From Eubacterium ruminantium (GTDB lineage Bacteria > Bacillota > Clostridia > Lachnospirales > Lachnospiraceae), in the NCBI GenBank assembly GCA_900108205.1, contig FNUU01000008.1, forward strand, positions 79,169-143,168: a stretch of 64,000 nt of DNA. Reading direction: 5' to 3'. Below, piece after piece: positions 38,501 through 47,148 of the stretch. The position numbers were made by a program, and so were the translations under genes. The notes beneath the pieces were generated by a model. It searched no databases and was not told where the DNA came from. It was given only the letters and a program-made list of their open reading frames with translations. Every line of letters starts with the position of its first letter. Position 1 is the first letter of the stretch.

Positions 38501-38686
38501 TACTGATGAGAGTATTATAGATATTTATAATGGATATTTAACAGCAGCAGGATAAATTGCATGATTGATAAAATCTATATAGCTCAGTAACATTATTACA
38601 GTAATAATTGTACACAGTGATAGTTGATTACAGGTTGAGTAAATAACAGCTACATATAATATTGATAGATTGATGAGACAGAAGAT

Positions 38687-39421
38687 ATGGAATACCTTAT
38701 AGATATGCATGATCATATAGTACCGGGGGTGGACGACGGCTCGCAGAGCATGGAGGAGTCCATGGCGCTTATTGACATGGAATATAAGGAGGGCGTAAGA
38801 AAGATAATCTGCACGCCGCACTATATCAGAGGGCAGAACAGATATGAGTATGCCGGACTGGAGGAAAGCTTTGAGAAGCTCCGACAGAAGGTGTCAGAAA
38901 AATATCCGGATATGGAGCTCTATCTTGGAAATGAAGTCCTGATAGAGAATGGGATCACAGATGATATCCGTTCCGGCGGGCTGATACACAGCATGGCCGG
39001 TGGAAAATATATGCTATTTGAATTTAATATCAGGATACCTTATCATGAGCTGTATGATGCCATAAAGGCTGTGGTGGAAACGAGAGTCAGACCGATAATC
39101 GCACACGTGGAAAGGTACAGATGCCTGGTGGGTCATTTGGACAGGATCGAGGAGCTGAAAAGTCAGGGACTACTTCTGCAGATAAATGCAGACAGTCTGG
39201 AGGGCGGGCTCTTTGATGAAAATACCAGATGGTGCAAGAAACTGATATCCGGCGGATATATAGAATTCATCAGCTCGGACTGTCATGATCCCGAGAACAG
39301 GATACCTTCCTTCAAAGCAGCAAGAACCTGGATCAGGAAGAAGCTGGGAGAGGACATGGAAGATGCATTGTTCAGAGGCAATGCCGAGAAGGTTATTAAT
39401 AATGTGTTTATTCAAGTGTAA
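38687..39421 (+). CDS. PHP-type protein-tyrosine phosphatase (CpsB/YwqE family)
   Basis: The 244-residue protein begins MEYLIDMHDHIVPGVDDGS, the metal-binding first motif of PHP-type tyrosine phosphatases, followed by ICTPHY, LGNEVLIENG, AHVERYR and FISSDCHDPENR. It removes phosphate from the tyrosine kinase tail encoded at 40579-41310 and so controls polymer assembly. A TATAAT (38655-38660) lies 27 bases before the ATG, but no good -35 is seen. It precedes the chain-length pair. Confidence 0.92.
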   Translation: MEYLIDMHDHIVPGVDDGSQSMEESMALIDMEYKEGVRKIICTPHYIRGQNRYEYAGLEESFEKLRQKVSEKYPDMELYLGNEVLIENGITDDIRSGGLIHSMAGGKYMLFEFNIRIPYHELYDAIKAVVETRVRPIIAHVERYRCLVGHLDRIEELKSQGLLLQINADSLEGGLFDENTRWCKKLISGGYIEFISSDCHDPENRIPSFKAARTWIRKKLGEDMEDALFRGNAEKVINNVFIQV

Positions 39422-39547
39422 TTATACTGAAGCAATATGTCGGCAGAGTTGTATGAATAATGAATCGTGAATTATATATCTCAGATTATTGAGGATTAAT
39501 CATGTATTATGCTTGATAATTCATCTCGCAAAATAACCGATTAAAGC

Positions 39548-39575
39548 TTGAATAATATACATTATATGGTATAAT
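39548..39575 (+). promoter_or_regulatory. Promoter of the exopolysaccharide operon
   Basis: TTGAAT (39548-39553), 16 bases, TATAAT (39570-39575). Transcription from about 39582 leaves a leader of about 215 nt that contains the repeats at 39605-39769. Confidence 0.75.
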
Positions 39576-39604
39576 ATATGACGTTGTCGCTGGTAGCCAC
39601 ATGA

Positions 39605-39769
39605 GTTGACTATAAGAGTATTACAGTATCAGTCAACCGGATGACTGCGATTAAAAGTATTGCAGTCCAGGACGACCGGACGACTGGGATACAGCTGAGC
39701 AATCTGAATATAAAAAATGTAAAGTTGCGGGCAACCGGACAACTATGATATAAAAAGTTTTACAGTTTC
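39605..39769 (+). repeat. Imperfect repeats in the exopolysaccharide operon leader
   Basis: Copies starting near 39605, 39631, 39671 and 39731 share the plan ACCGGAnrACT, then GATA/GATTAAAAAGT, then ACAGT. The copies contain small inverted repeats such as AGTCAACCGGATGACT and GTTGCGGGCAAC. Units are about 40-60 bases. They lie in the presumed 5' leader. The remaining parts of the 375-base gap hold only the promoter. Confidence 0.7.
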
Positions 39770-39796
39770 AAAAGAGATTAGTATAGGGGAAGAAAA

Positions 39797-40567
39797 ATGT
39801 CAGAGACAAATAAGCAGAACGACGAAATCGAAATTGATCTTGCGGAGATATGCAGACTCCTTCTCAGCCGTATATGGACCCTCATAATAGCAGCAGTTCT
39901 TATGGGCGGACTTATGGCCGGTTACACAGCATTCTTTAAAACACCACTTTATCAGTCAACTTCACAGATATTTATCTTGAATAATACAATGGACCTGTCG
40001 CTTTCCGACCTGCAGATCGGTTCACAGCTGACTCAGGACTACATGGAGATCATCAAGAGCAGACCTGTTCTAGAGGCGACAATCTCAGAATTAAAGCTGG
40101 ATATGGATTATTCAGCACTCCGAGGTTCACTCAGTATTTCCAATCCACAGAATACACGTATCCTTTATCTTACGATAACGAATGCGGACGCGTATATGGC
40201 AAAGACCATAGTAGACAAGTTAACAGACGTGTCTATTGATTTTATAGCAAATATCATGGATACGGAGAAGCCGAATATCATCGATTATGGTCATATTCCG
40301 GGCGGTCCGTCATCACCAAGCATGAAGAAAAATGTGATCATCGGTGTTCTGCTTGGTATCGTGCTTGCTTCAGCTGTTATCATCATCAGATATCTGATGA
40401 ATGATTCTATACATACCAGTGATGATGTTGAGAAGTATCTCGGTATCAATACCATCGGTGCGATTCCTTTCGACGGCGCAGGCTCAAAGAAGAAGACTCA
40501 CGGCAGGGACAGGACCGGTAAAAATGCCAAGAACAGTGGTACTTCTATAGAGAAGAAAGCAAGCTGA
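39797..40567 (+). CDS. Polysaccharide chain-length determinant / kinase modulator (CpsC/YveK, Wzz)
   Basis: The 256-residue membrane protein has a short cytoplasmic N-terminus (EIDLAEICRLLLSRIW), a first helix (TLIIAAVLMGGLMAGYTAF), an extracellular Wzz domain, and a second helix near 177-197 (VIIGVLLGIVLASAVIIIRY). It then has a cytoplasmic tail that should activate the CpsD-like kinase encoded 11 bases downstream. Confidence 0.92.
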   Translation: MSETNKQNDEIEIDLAEICRLLLSRIWTLIIAAVLMGGLMAGYTAFFKTPLYQSTSQIFILNNTMDLSLSDLQIGSQLTQDYMEIIKSRPVLEATISELKLDMDYSALRGSLSISNPQNTRILYLTITNADAYMAKTIVDKLTDVSIDFIANIMDTEKPNIIDYGHIPGGPSSPSMKKNVIIGVLLGIVLASAVIIIRYLMNDSIHTSDDVEKYLGINTIGAIPFDGAGSKKKTHGRDRTGKNAKNSGTSIEKKAS

Positions 40568-40578
40568 GGTAGAAGAGA

Positions 40579-41310
40579 ATGAAAATTAATTTTGAAAATC
40601 TTACACAGCTAGAATTTAAAACAAATGAAGCATATAAGGCTCTTCGTACAAATATCAGCTTTATAGGAGATGATGTAAAAGTTATTTCCATCACTTCCGC
40701 ACAGCCAAATGAAGGAAAGTCTGAGGTTGCATTCAGACTCGCCTGTTCTATGGCAGAGGACGGCAAGAGAGTACTTTTTGTTGACGCTGATATTCGTAAA
40801 TCCGTTACCGTAACAAGATATGGAGTTGATAAGGAAACACAGGGACTCAGCCATTATCTTGCAGGTAAGGCAAAACTTGAAGAGGTTATATATACAACAA
40901 ATATTGAAAGACTGGATATAATCTTTACCGGTAAGGTTGCACCTAATCCGGCAGAGCTTCTCGGTAATTCAAGGTTCGAGAAACTTCTTGAAGTATCAAG
41001 AGAAGCTTATGATTATGTTATTATAGACTGTCCGCCACTGGGAAGCGTTATCGACGCAGCTATTATTTCTCAGAAATGTGACGGAGCACTCATCGTTATT
41101 GAAACTGATGGCGTAAGCTACAAGGCAGCCCAGAATGTCAAGAAGCAGCTCGAGAACAGTGGCGTAAGAATTCTTGGCGCCGTGCTCAACAAGATCGAGG
41201 CAAACGGCAAGGGCTACGGCCGCGGCTATTATGGCAAGGGCTATGGTTATGGATATGGCTATGGTTACGGCTATGGCTATGGTTATGGTGAGCAAAAAGA
41301 TAAAAAATAA
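40579..41310 (+). CDS. BY-kinase (CpsD/YwqD) with Gly-Tyr repeat tail
   Basis: The 243-residue bacterial tyrosine kinase has Walker A PNEGKSEVAF, Walker A' VLFVDADIRKS, and DYVIIDCPPLGSVIDA. The tail is GYGRGYYGKG followed by repeated GY, giving about ten tyrosines as autophosphorylation sites. It is encoded by GGCTATGGTTAT-type repeats at about 41212-41290. It works with the CpsC-like protein and is reset by the CpsB-like phosphatase. Confidence 0.95.
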   Translation: MKINFENLTQLEFKTNEAYKALRTNISFIGDDVKVISITSAQPNEGKSEVAFRLACSMAEDGKRVLFVDADIRKSVTVTRYGVDKETQGLSHYLAGKAKLEEVIYTTNIERLDIIFTGKVAPNPAELLGNSRFEKLLEVSREAYDYVIIDCPPLGSVIDAAIISQKCDGALIVIETDGVSYKAAQNVKKQLENSGVRILGAVLNKIEANGKGYGRGYYGKGYGYGYGYGYGYGYGYGEQKDKK

Positions 41311-41411
41311 GATGGATTTGATTTCATGATCATCGGAAGTTTGATCGTCGCCTGTGTGCGCGTCGGACGGAAGATGTGGTAATAGTTTTGAGTTAAAAGT
41401 TGGGGATTTTA

Positions 41412-41440
41412 CTTCAAAATTTTGTTTAAAAATTTTGAAG
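41412..41440 (+). promoter_or_regulatory. Perfect 12-bp hairpin before the LoaP-like gene
   Basis: CTTCAAAATTTT (41412-41423) pairs exactly with AAAATTTTGAAG (41429-41440) around GTTTA. It sits in the 192-base spacer between the kinase and the NusG-like gene. It could be a weak terminator or a regulatory RNA hairpin. Confidence 0.65.
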
Positions 41441-41502
41441 CAGAGATGTCCAAGTGGCGAAGCTTGCTCTAAATTTGGTGGATTATAGATAGGAGTTAAC
41501 AC

Positions 41503-42012
41503 ATGAAAATATATGTTCTATGGACGGAGACCGGACGTGAATATGATATGAAGAAATTCATAGAGAATACGATATCTACGGAGCTTTACGAGAGAGTATT
41601 AATACCTACCAAGGATGCTGTAAAGAGGATCGGCGGTGGATGGAAGAAGATTCAACAGAAGCTTTTTCCGGGGTATTTTTTCGTTGTGACTGACAGGATA
41701 GAGGATTTTCATAAGGCGCTTCGTTCACCGAATACTTTTATATCAGTGGTAAAAACCGGTGATGAATACTCAGAACTAAGTGAAAGAGAAGTTAAATTCA
41801 TCAAAAGATTAGTTGGGGACGACGGAAATGTGGAGATTTCTGTTGGATTTATAGAAAATGACAATGTTGTCATAACAGACGGTCCACTCGTTGGACTTGA
41901 AGGTATGATCACAAAAATAGACAGACACAAGAGAATTGCAACAATTGCAGTTGATCTCTTCGGAAGAATATCCGAGGTCCAGGTAGGACTGGAGATTGTG
42001 TCGAAGAACTAG
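41503..42012 (+). CDS. NusG-family antiterminator, LoaP-like
   Basis: The 169-residue protein has the NusG N-terminal domain (MKIYVLWTETGREYDMKKFI, LFPGYFFVVTDRIEDF) and a C-terminal KOW module (NVVITDGPLVGLEGMITKID). As a specialised NusG paralogue inside a polysaccharide cluster it fits LoaP, which promotes read-through of terminators in long biosynthetic operons. AGGAGTTAACAC precedes the ATG. Its targets are probably the downstream genes to about 62864. Confidence 0.88.
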   Translation: MKIYVLWTETGREYDMKKFIENTISTELYERVLIPTKDAVKRIGGGWKKIQQKLFPGYFFVVTDRIEDFHKALRSPNTFISVVKTGDEYSELSEREVKFIKRLVGDDGNVEISVGFIENDNVVITDGPLVGLEGMITKIDRHKRIATIAVDLFGRISEVQVGLEIVSKN

Positions 42013-42105
42013 AATAACCAAAACAAATAACTAGATCAAAAAACAATATGCAGTCTGCTGTCAGTGGATTGCTGTGTTTAATACATGAGTGTGGTTGGGG
42101 GAAGC

Positions 42106-44214
42106 ATGTCATTAAAAGGTTTGAATAAAATTACAGAAAAAAACGGCAGAGCAAAAGCTCTTTTGCTCGACGTACTTCTTATCATTTATGATTATATAGC
42201 TGTTTCGGCGGCTTATCTTATGGCATTATGGTTCAGATTCGATGGCAGTTTTAACGATATCCCCAAAGATTATCTTGAAGCATATGTTGATTTTATCCCA
42301 TATTATTCTTTGTTATGTATAATTGTATTTGCAGTTTTCAAGCTTTATAAAAGTCTTTGGAGATATGCAAGTGTTATAGAGGCAATCAGAGTAGCAGAAA
42401 CTACGGTTATAACCGGTGCAGCACATATAGTACTCATTACTCTGCTTATAAGAAGGATGCCTCTTTCTTATTACATTTTCGGAATTGTTTTCCAGTTTTT
42501 ACTGATACTCGGTGGCAGAGTAATATACAGAGTATATTTACTGATCCGCAAAAGATATTCAAGGGATTTAAGTATACTTAAACGTGTTATGATCATTGGC
42601 GCGGGCGAAGCCGGACGTAGCGTGATCCGTGAGATACATCGTTCAGAGGAAATGAATGAATTTCCTGTGTGCGTGATCGATGGAGACCAGACCAAGTGGA
42701 ATAAACAGATTGAAGGAGTCCCTATCGTTGGCGGCAGGGAGAGCATCCTTCTGAATGTTGAAAAATATAAGGTTGAAAAGATATATTATGCGATTCCTTC
42801 GTCGGACAGGAAGACACAAAGAGATATACTTGGTATATGCAGCCATACACATTGCGAATTAAAGACATTGCCGGGCATCTACCAGCTGGCAAATGGTGAA
42901 GTAGACCTGAAGGACATGAAGGATGTTGCTATAGAAGACCTTCTTGGAAGAGATCAGGTCAAGGTAGATATGAAGGAAATCTTTGATCAGATATCCGGAA
43001 AGGTTGTACTTATCACCGGTGGCGGCGGTTCAATAGGAAGTGAGATCGCACTTCAGGTTTCAAGACATAAACCAAAGAAGCTTATAATATTTGATATATA
43101 TGAGAATAATGCTTATTCAATACAGCATAAGATACTGAATGAGAATCCGGACTGTCCTCTTGAGGTTCTGATAGGATCTGTAAGGGACAGCAGAAGAGTA
43201 AATGATATATTCAGAAGGTTCAGACCGGATATCGTATATCATGCAGCAGCACATAAGCATGTTCCTCTTATGGAGGACAGCCCATGCGAGGCTATCAAGA
43301 ATAATGTAATCGGTACCTACAAGGTTGCTTACGCAGCAATGATGTACGGTGCTCACAGATTCGTTCTTATCAGTACAGATAAGGCGGTTAATCCTACAAA
43401 TATCATGGGAGCTTCAAAGAGACTCTGTGAACTTATAATCCAGTCATTTGATAAGATGATTAAGGCAAGGAGAGAAGCTGAAATACCTGTGCTTCATGTT
43501 CATCAGGAGGATGAAGACGGCAGTATGTATCCGCTTGCTCAGGGAACTCAGAGAGTTGATGAAGAAGGAAATAAGATATTTACATTTCCGGGACAGGACG
43601 ATAAGGGACACAGAAAGGCTCAGACAGAGTATGTAATACTCAGATTCGGAAATGTCCTTGGATCAAATGGTTCAGTAATCCCTGTCTTCAAAGATCAGAT
43701 AGCAAATGGTGGCCCGGTTACGGTTACGCACCCTGATATAATCAGATACTTTATGACTATCCCTGAAGCAGCAAGCCTTGTACTTCAGGCCGGCGCATAC
43801 GCAAAGGGCGGAGAGATATTTGTACTTGACATGGGTGAACCTGTCAAGATAGACGATCTCGCAAGAAATCTGATAAGACTTTCCGGCTTTGTACCGGATG
43901 TTGATATCAAGATTGAATATACAGGCCTGAGACCCGGCGAAAAGCTTTATGAAGAAAGACTTATGGCCGAGGAAGGCCTTACAAGAACCCCTAACAAGCT
44001 TATCAATATAGGCAAACCAATCGAATTCGATGAAGATAAATTCCTCGGAAGACTGAACGACCTCATGCTCGTTTCTTATGAAAATACAGAAGCCATAAGA
44101 CTGATGGTTGAAGAGATGGTGGATACTTATCATCCTACAGATGAGTTGTCAGAGGAGATGAAGAGGAAGTATAAGGAAGAGATTGAGGGGATTGTTGGGA
44201 AGAGACTTCCATAA
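42106..44214 (+). CDS. Membrane nucleotide-sugar 4,6-dehydratase (PglF/CapD family)
   Basis: The 702-residue protein has four N-terminal membrane helices, a first Rossmann-like domain (MIIGAGEAGRSVIREI) and a catalytic domain with LITGGGGSIGSEIA and NIMGASKRLCELI, where Met replaces Tyr of the usual YxxxK, as in PglF-type UDP-GlcNAc 4,6-dehydratases. It should make UDP-4-keto-6-deoxy-GlcNAc, the substrate of the aminotransferase that follows. GGGGGAAGC precedes the ATG at 42106; the ATG at 42085 lacks a site. Confidence 0.93.
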   Translation: MSLKGLNKITEKNGRAKALLLDVLLIIYDYIAVSAAYLMALWFRFDGSFNDIPKDYLEAYVDFIPYYSLLCIIVFAVFKLYKSLWRYASVIEAIRVAETTVITGAAHIVLITLLIRRMPLSYYIFGIVFQFLLILGGRVIYRVYLLIRKRYSRDLSILKRVMIIGAGEAGRSVIREIHRSEEMNEFPVCVIDGDQTKWNKQIEGVPIVGGRESILLNVEKYKVEKIYYAIPSSDRKTQRDILGICSHTHCELKTLPGIYQLANGEVDLKDMKDVAIEDLLGRDQVKVDMKEIFDQISGKVVLITGGGGSIGSEIALQVSRHKPKKLIIFDIYENNAYSIQHKILNENPDCPLEVLIGSVRDSRRVNDIFRRFRPDIVYHAAAHKHVPLMEDSPCEAIKNNVIGTYKVAYAAMMYGAHRFVLISTDKAVNPTNIMGASKRLCELIIQSFDKMIKARREAEIPVLHVHQEDEDGSMYPLAQGTQRVDEEGNKIFTFPGQDDKGHRKAQTEYVILRFGNVLGSNGSVIPVFKDQIANGGPVTVTHPDIIRYFMTIPEAASLVLQAGAYAKGGEIFVLDMGEPVKIDDLARNLIRLSGFVPDVDIKIEYTGLRPGEKLYEERLMAEEGLTRTPNKLINIGKPIEFDEDKFLGRLNDLMLVSYENTEAIRLMVEEMVDTYHPTDELSEEMKRKYKEEIEGIVGKRLP

Positions 44215-44286
44215 GGAAAATCTTAGCTCAGCCTTTTGACAATAAATGTAACCTGAATAAATTCAGGAATAGGAGTATATAAAACA

Positions 44287-45582
44287 ATGGATTTTACATC
44301 TGATCCGAGATTTAAAGGAATAGAGCAATTCGCAAGCAAGGTATGGCTTTCATCACCTACAATGCATGGAGACGAGCAAAAATGGGTTAATGAGGCTATA
44401 CAGACAAATTGGGTTAGTACCGTTGGTGCAAATATAAATGCGGTTGAAGAGGAGATAGCTAGTTATTTAAATATCCCTTACACTGTTGCTCTTTCATGTG
44501 GTACTGCTGCACTCCATTTGGCTGTAAAGCTTGCCGGTGAAAAGCTGTATGGTCAACCAAAGGTTGGACACGGAACTCTTGAAGGTAAGAGAGTATTCTG
44601 TTCAGATATGACATTTGATGCTACCGTAAACCCTGTAGCTTATGAGGGCGGTGAGTGTGTATTTATCGATACTGAATATGATACCTGGAATATGGATCCT
44701 GTTGCTCTGGAGAAAGCTTTTGAAATATACCCGGAAGTTAGGCTTATCGTTGTGGCTCATCTCTATGGTACACCAGGGAAGATTGATGAGATTAGAAAGA
44801 TTGCAGATGAGCATGGAGCTCTGATCATCGAAGATGCAGCAGAGAGTTTAGGTGCTACATATAAAGGTGTTCAAACCGGATGTTTTGGTGATATCGCAGC
44901 TATAAGTTTTAATGGAAACAAAATAATTACAGGCAGTTCCGGTGGAATGTTACTGTGTAAAGAAAAGGAAGATGCGGATAAGGCACGTAAGTGGTCGACA
45001 CAGAGTCGTGAGGATGCTCCGTGGTATCAGCATGAAGAATTAGGATATAACTATCGCATGTCTAACATCATCGCAGGTATTGTTCGTGGACAGATTTCAT
45101 ATTTGAATGAGCATATTGAAGCGAAGAGAGTGATTTATGAACGGTATAAAGAAGGACTTAAGGACTTACCTGTCTCTATGAATCCGTTTGATGAGAATCT
45201 TAGTGTACCTAACTTTTGGCTGAGTTGCTTATTGATAGACGAGGGTGCAATGGCTCCTTCTGTTCGTGGAGAAAAGGATTACTTATATAAGAGTGAAAGC
45301 GGAAAGAGCAGCCCACAGGAAATACTTGATGCTTTAAGTGCGTTTAATGCTGAAGGCCGTCCCATCTGGAAGCCGATGCACATGCAGCCGGTGTATAGGA
45401 TGAACCCGTTCGTCACAGTCGAGGGCAACGGCAGAGGACGCACAAATGCCTATATTTCAGGCACTTTTGAGGACGTAGGAGCCGATATTTTCAGGCGCGG
45501 GCTCTGCTTACCGAGTGATAACAAAATGACGCTGGAGCAGCAGAATCGGGTTATTGAGATCATACATCGGTGTTTTTTGTAA
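44287..45582 (+). CDS. DegT/DnrJ/EryC1/StrS sugar aminotransferase
   Basis: The 431-residue PLP enzyme has ALSCGTAALHLAVKLAG, DAAESLGATYKG and SFNGNKIITGSSGGM with the cofactor lysine in NGNKI. Paired with the 4,6-dehydratase it probably makes a UDP-4-amino-4,6-dideoxy sugar, as PglE does in bacillosamine synthesis. An insertion of about 40 residues (APSVRGEKDYLYKSESGKSS region) is present, as in other long members of this family. Confidence 0.92.
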   Translation: MDFTSDPRFKGIEQFASKVWLSSPTMHGDEQKWVNEAIQTNWVSTVGANINAVEEEIASYLNIPYTVALSCGTAALHLAVKLAGEKLYGQPKVGHGTLEGKRVFCSDMTFDATVNPVAYEGGECVFIDTEYDTWNMDPVALEKAFEIYPEVRLIVVAHLYGTPGKIDEIRKIADEHGALIIEDAAESLGATYKGVQTGCFGDIAAISFNGNKIITGSSGGMLLCKEKEDADKARKWSTQSREDAPWYQHEELGYNYRMSNIIAGIVRGQISYLNEHIEAKRVIYERYKEGLKDLPVSMNPFDENLSVPNFWLSCLLIDEGAMAPSVRGEKDYLYKSESGKSSPQEILDALSAFNAEGRPIWKPMHMQPVYRMNPFVTVEGNGRGRTNAYISGTFEDVGADIFRRGLCLPSDNKMTLEQQNRVIEIIHRCFL

Positions 45583-45600
45583 TGTTGGTTGGATATGGAT

Positions 45601-45960
45601 GAGGCGATTAAATCGACCGACTTGAGAAATAGGCCGTAACGGCTGGACATGCATGAGGTCTGTAGATAAGGAAATGCCGTATAGGCAGAGCATGACTGTG
45701 CACCGTAGATACATGTCTGCTCCGCATGCATTAGGTGCGTAGACACGAAAAACTCCGTCTGCTGCATATGCATCAGGGCTGTAGACAGGGAAAATGACGT
45801 CGATTGCTGATCAATCAGGTGCCACACGAGCCAAATAAGGTGTAATTTTCACCGCATGCTTCCCGCTGTGGACGATTTGGGTGTAAATGAAACCGCAAGA
45901 AATTTCGAGCGCACATTGTGGAGTGGAATTTTGACCGCACATAGTAGCTCGGTGTGGACA
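45601..45960 (+). repeat. Degenerate tandem repeats in the spacer before the ATP-grasp gene
   Basis: Units of about 40 bases begin at 45651, 45690, 45728, 45770 and near 45809. Each has GCATnAGG, then CTGTAGACA, GGAAAA and CGTnTnGCTG. A second family, AATTTT-G/C-ACCGCA...GTGTGGAC, recurs at about 45844 and 45928. The 460-base spacer 45583-46042 has no convincing gene on either strand; the minus-strand frame across it is an artefact of the repeat. It marks the boundary between two differently composed parts of the cluster. Confidence 0.65.
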
Positions 45961-46042
45961 AGTAAGAAACGATAAGCCAAAGGAGCTTTAAGCTCAGTAA
46001 AAGATTAATAATGCTATTTCAAAAAGGAAAGCGAGAACGATA

Positions 46043-47137
46043 GTGAAAACCATATTAGTAACAGGTATCGGTGGTCTTACACCGAGATCGATTGTAACGA
46101 TCATAAAAGAAAAACACCCAGATTATAAGATCATCGGCTGCGATGTAGAGAAAAAGGCCATGGGTTTCTTTATGACGACCAAAGATGGCCGAAAACTTGT
46201 AGACGAATATTTTATCGCTCCGCGCTGTGATGATCCATCTTATTTTCCATGGATTGAAAAGTTAGTAGCAGAGAAAGGTGTGGACTACGCATTTGTTCAG
46301 CCTGAAAGCGAAATAGTTGTATGGGGGGACTACTATGAAAAAAATGGTAGATTCCCTTGTCCCGTCTTTATGGGATGTAAATTGTTGTCTGAATCTCTCC
46401 GAGATAAATCCATCATGGCGGATCTTTTGGAAGGCACAGACTTCATTCCGAAGACGATTAAGGTTACACAGGAGAATCCGCGCTTTGAGGATGTGGAGAA
46501 TGAAATCGGCTTCCCGTGCTGGATAAGAGCTACGGAAGGGACCGGTGGGCTTGGGTCTTTGAAGTTGGACGATACTAGCAGCTACAAAAGTTGGCTGTTT
46601 ATCAATTCTCGCATTCCAGAGTTTACCGTATCTGAGTTCCTCACGGGGAGACACCTTGCCAACCAGATGCTTTACTACAACGGGGAGTATGTGAAGGGTG
46701 CTGCGCTGGAGTGTGTGGAATACGTCATGGCAAATACGGCACCATCCCATGTAACTGGGAATACTCACTTCGGGCGTTTCCTTAATGAGGATCAAATCAA
46801 TAAGTTCTGTGACGACTGCATTAAGTATCTGGAGAGGAAACTTGGTGTGCCTGCCCACGGTATTCTGTCCTTTGATTTGAAAGAAGACAAGGACGGTAAT
46901 ATGAAGGTCACCGAGGTCAACATCCGACATATGGCGTACACAGGTGTTATGGCTCATGTGGGATTTGATCTGATTGAGGATACAATCCGGATAATGGAAG
47001 ATGGCAATGCTAATAACATTGTGCGTGATCAGTACCATCATTATGAAAAGCCCTATATCTTCCTTCGTGATGTGGATGTAGAGCCGATTGTATTGGAGTC
47101 AGAAGATATTTTTGATGATCCTAAAGCGAGGCTGTGA
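46043..47137 (+). CDS. ATP-grasp enzyme
   Basis: The 364-residue protein starts at GTG after GGAAAGCGAGAAC. It has a glycine-rich PreATP-grasp start (TILVTGIGGLTPRSIV), IRATEGTGGLGSLKL as the ATP-binding loop, EFLTGRHLANQMLYYNGEYV and VTEVNIRHMAYTG at the metal site. ATP-grasp enzymes of this carbamoyl-phosphate-synthase type join a carboxylate to an amine. In a polysaccharide cluster it may add an amino acid or modify a sugar acid. The substrate is unknown. Confidence 0.85.
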   Translation: MKTILVTGIGGLTPRSIVTIIKEKHPDYKIIGCDVEKKAMGFFMTTKDGRKLVDEYFIAPRCDDPSYFPWIEKLVAEKGVDYAFVQPESEIVVWGDYYEKNGRFPCPVFMGCKLLSESLRDKSIMADLLEGTDFIPKTIKVTQENPRFEDVENEIGFPCWIRATEGTGGLGSLKLDDTSSYKSWLFINSRIPEFTVSEFLTGRHLANQMLYYNGEYVKGAALECVEYVMANTAPSHVTGNTHFGRFLNEDQINKFCDDCIKYLERKLGVPAHGILSFDLKEDKDGNMKVTEVNIRHMAYTGVMAHVGFDLIEDTIRIMEDGNANNIVRDQYHHYEKPYIFLRDVDVEPIVLESEDIFDDPKARL

Positions 47138-47148
47138 GGTGGTCGTCG

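Noticed and set aside
45450..45827. Minus-strand 125-codon frame with repeated LMHMQQTEF-type segments.
   Set aside because: It only translates the 40-bp DNA repeats and the end of the aminotransferase gene; no ribosome binding site.
45651..45830. Possible CRISPR array.
   Set aside because: The units are degenerate along their whole length, there are no constant repeats separated by unrelated spacers, and no cas genes are nearby.
46262..47041. Minus-strand 259-codon frame opposite the first ATP-grasp gene.
   Set aside because: The + strand protein has clear ATP-grasp motifs; the opposite frame has none.
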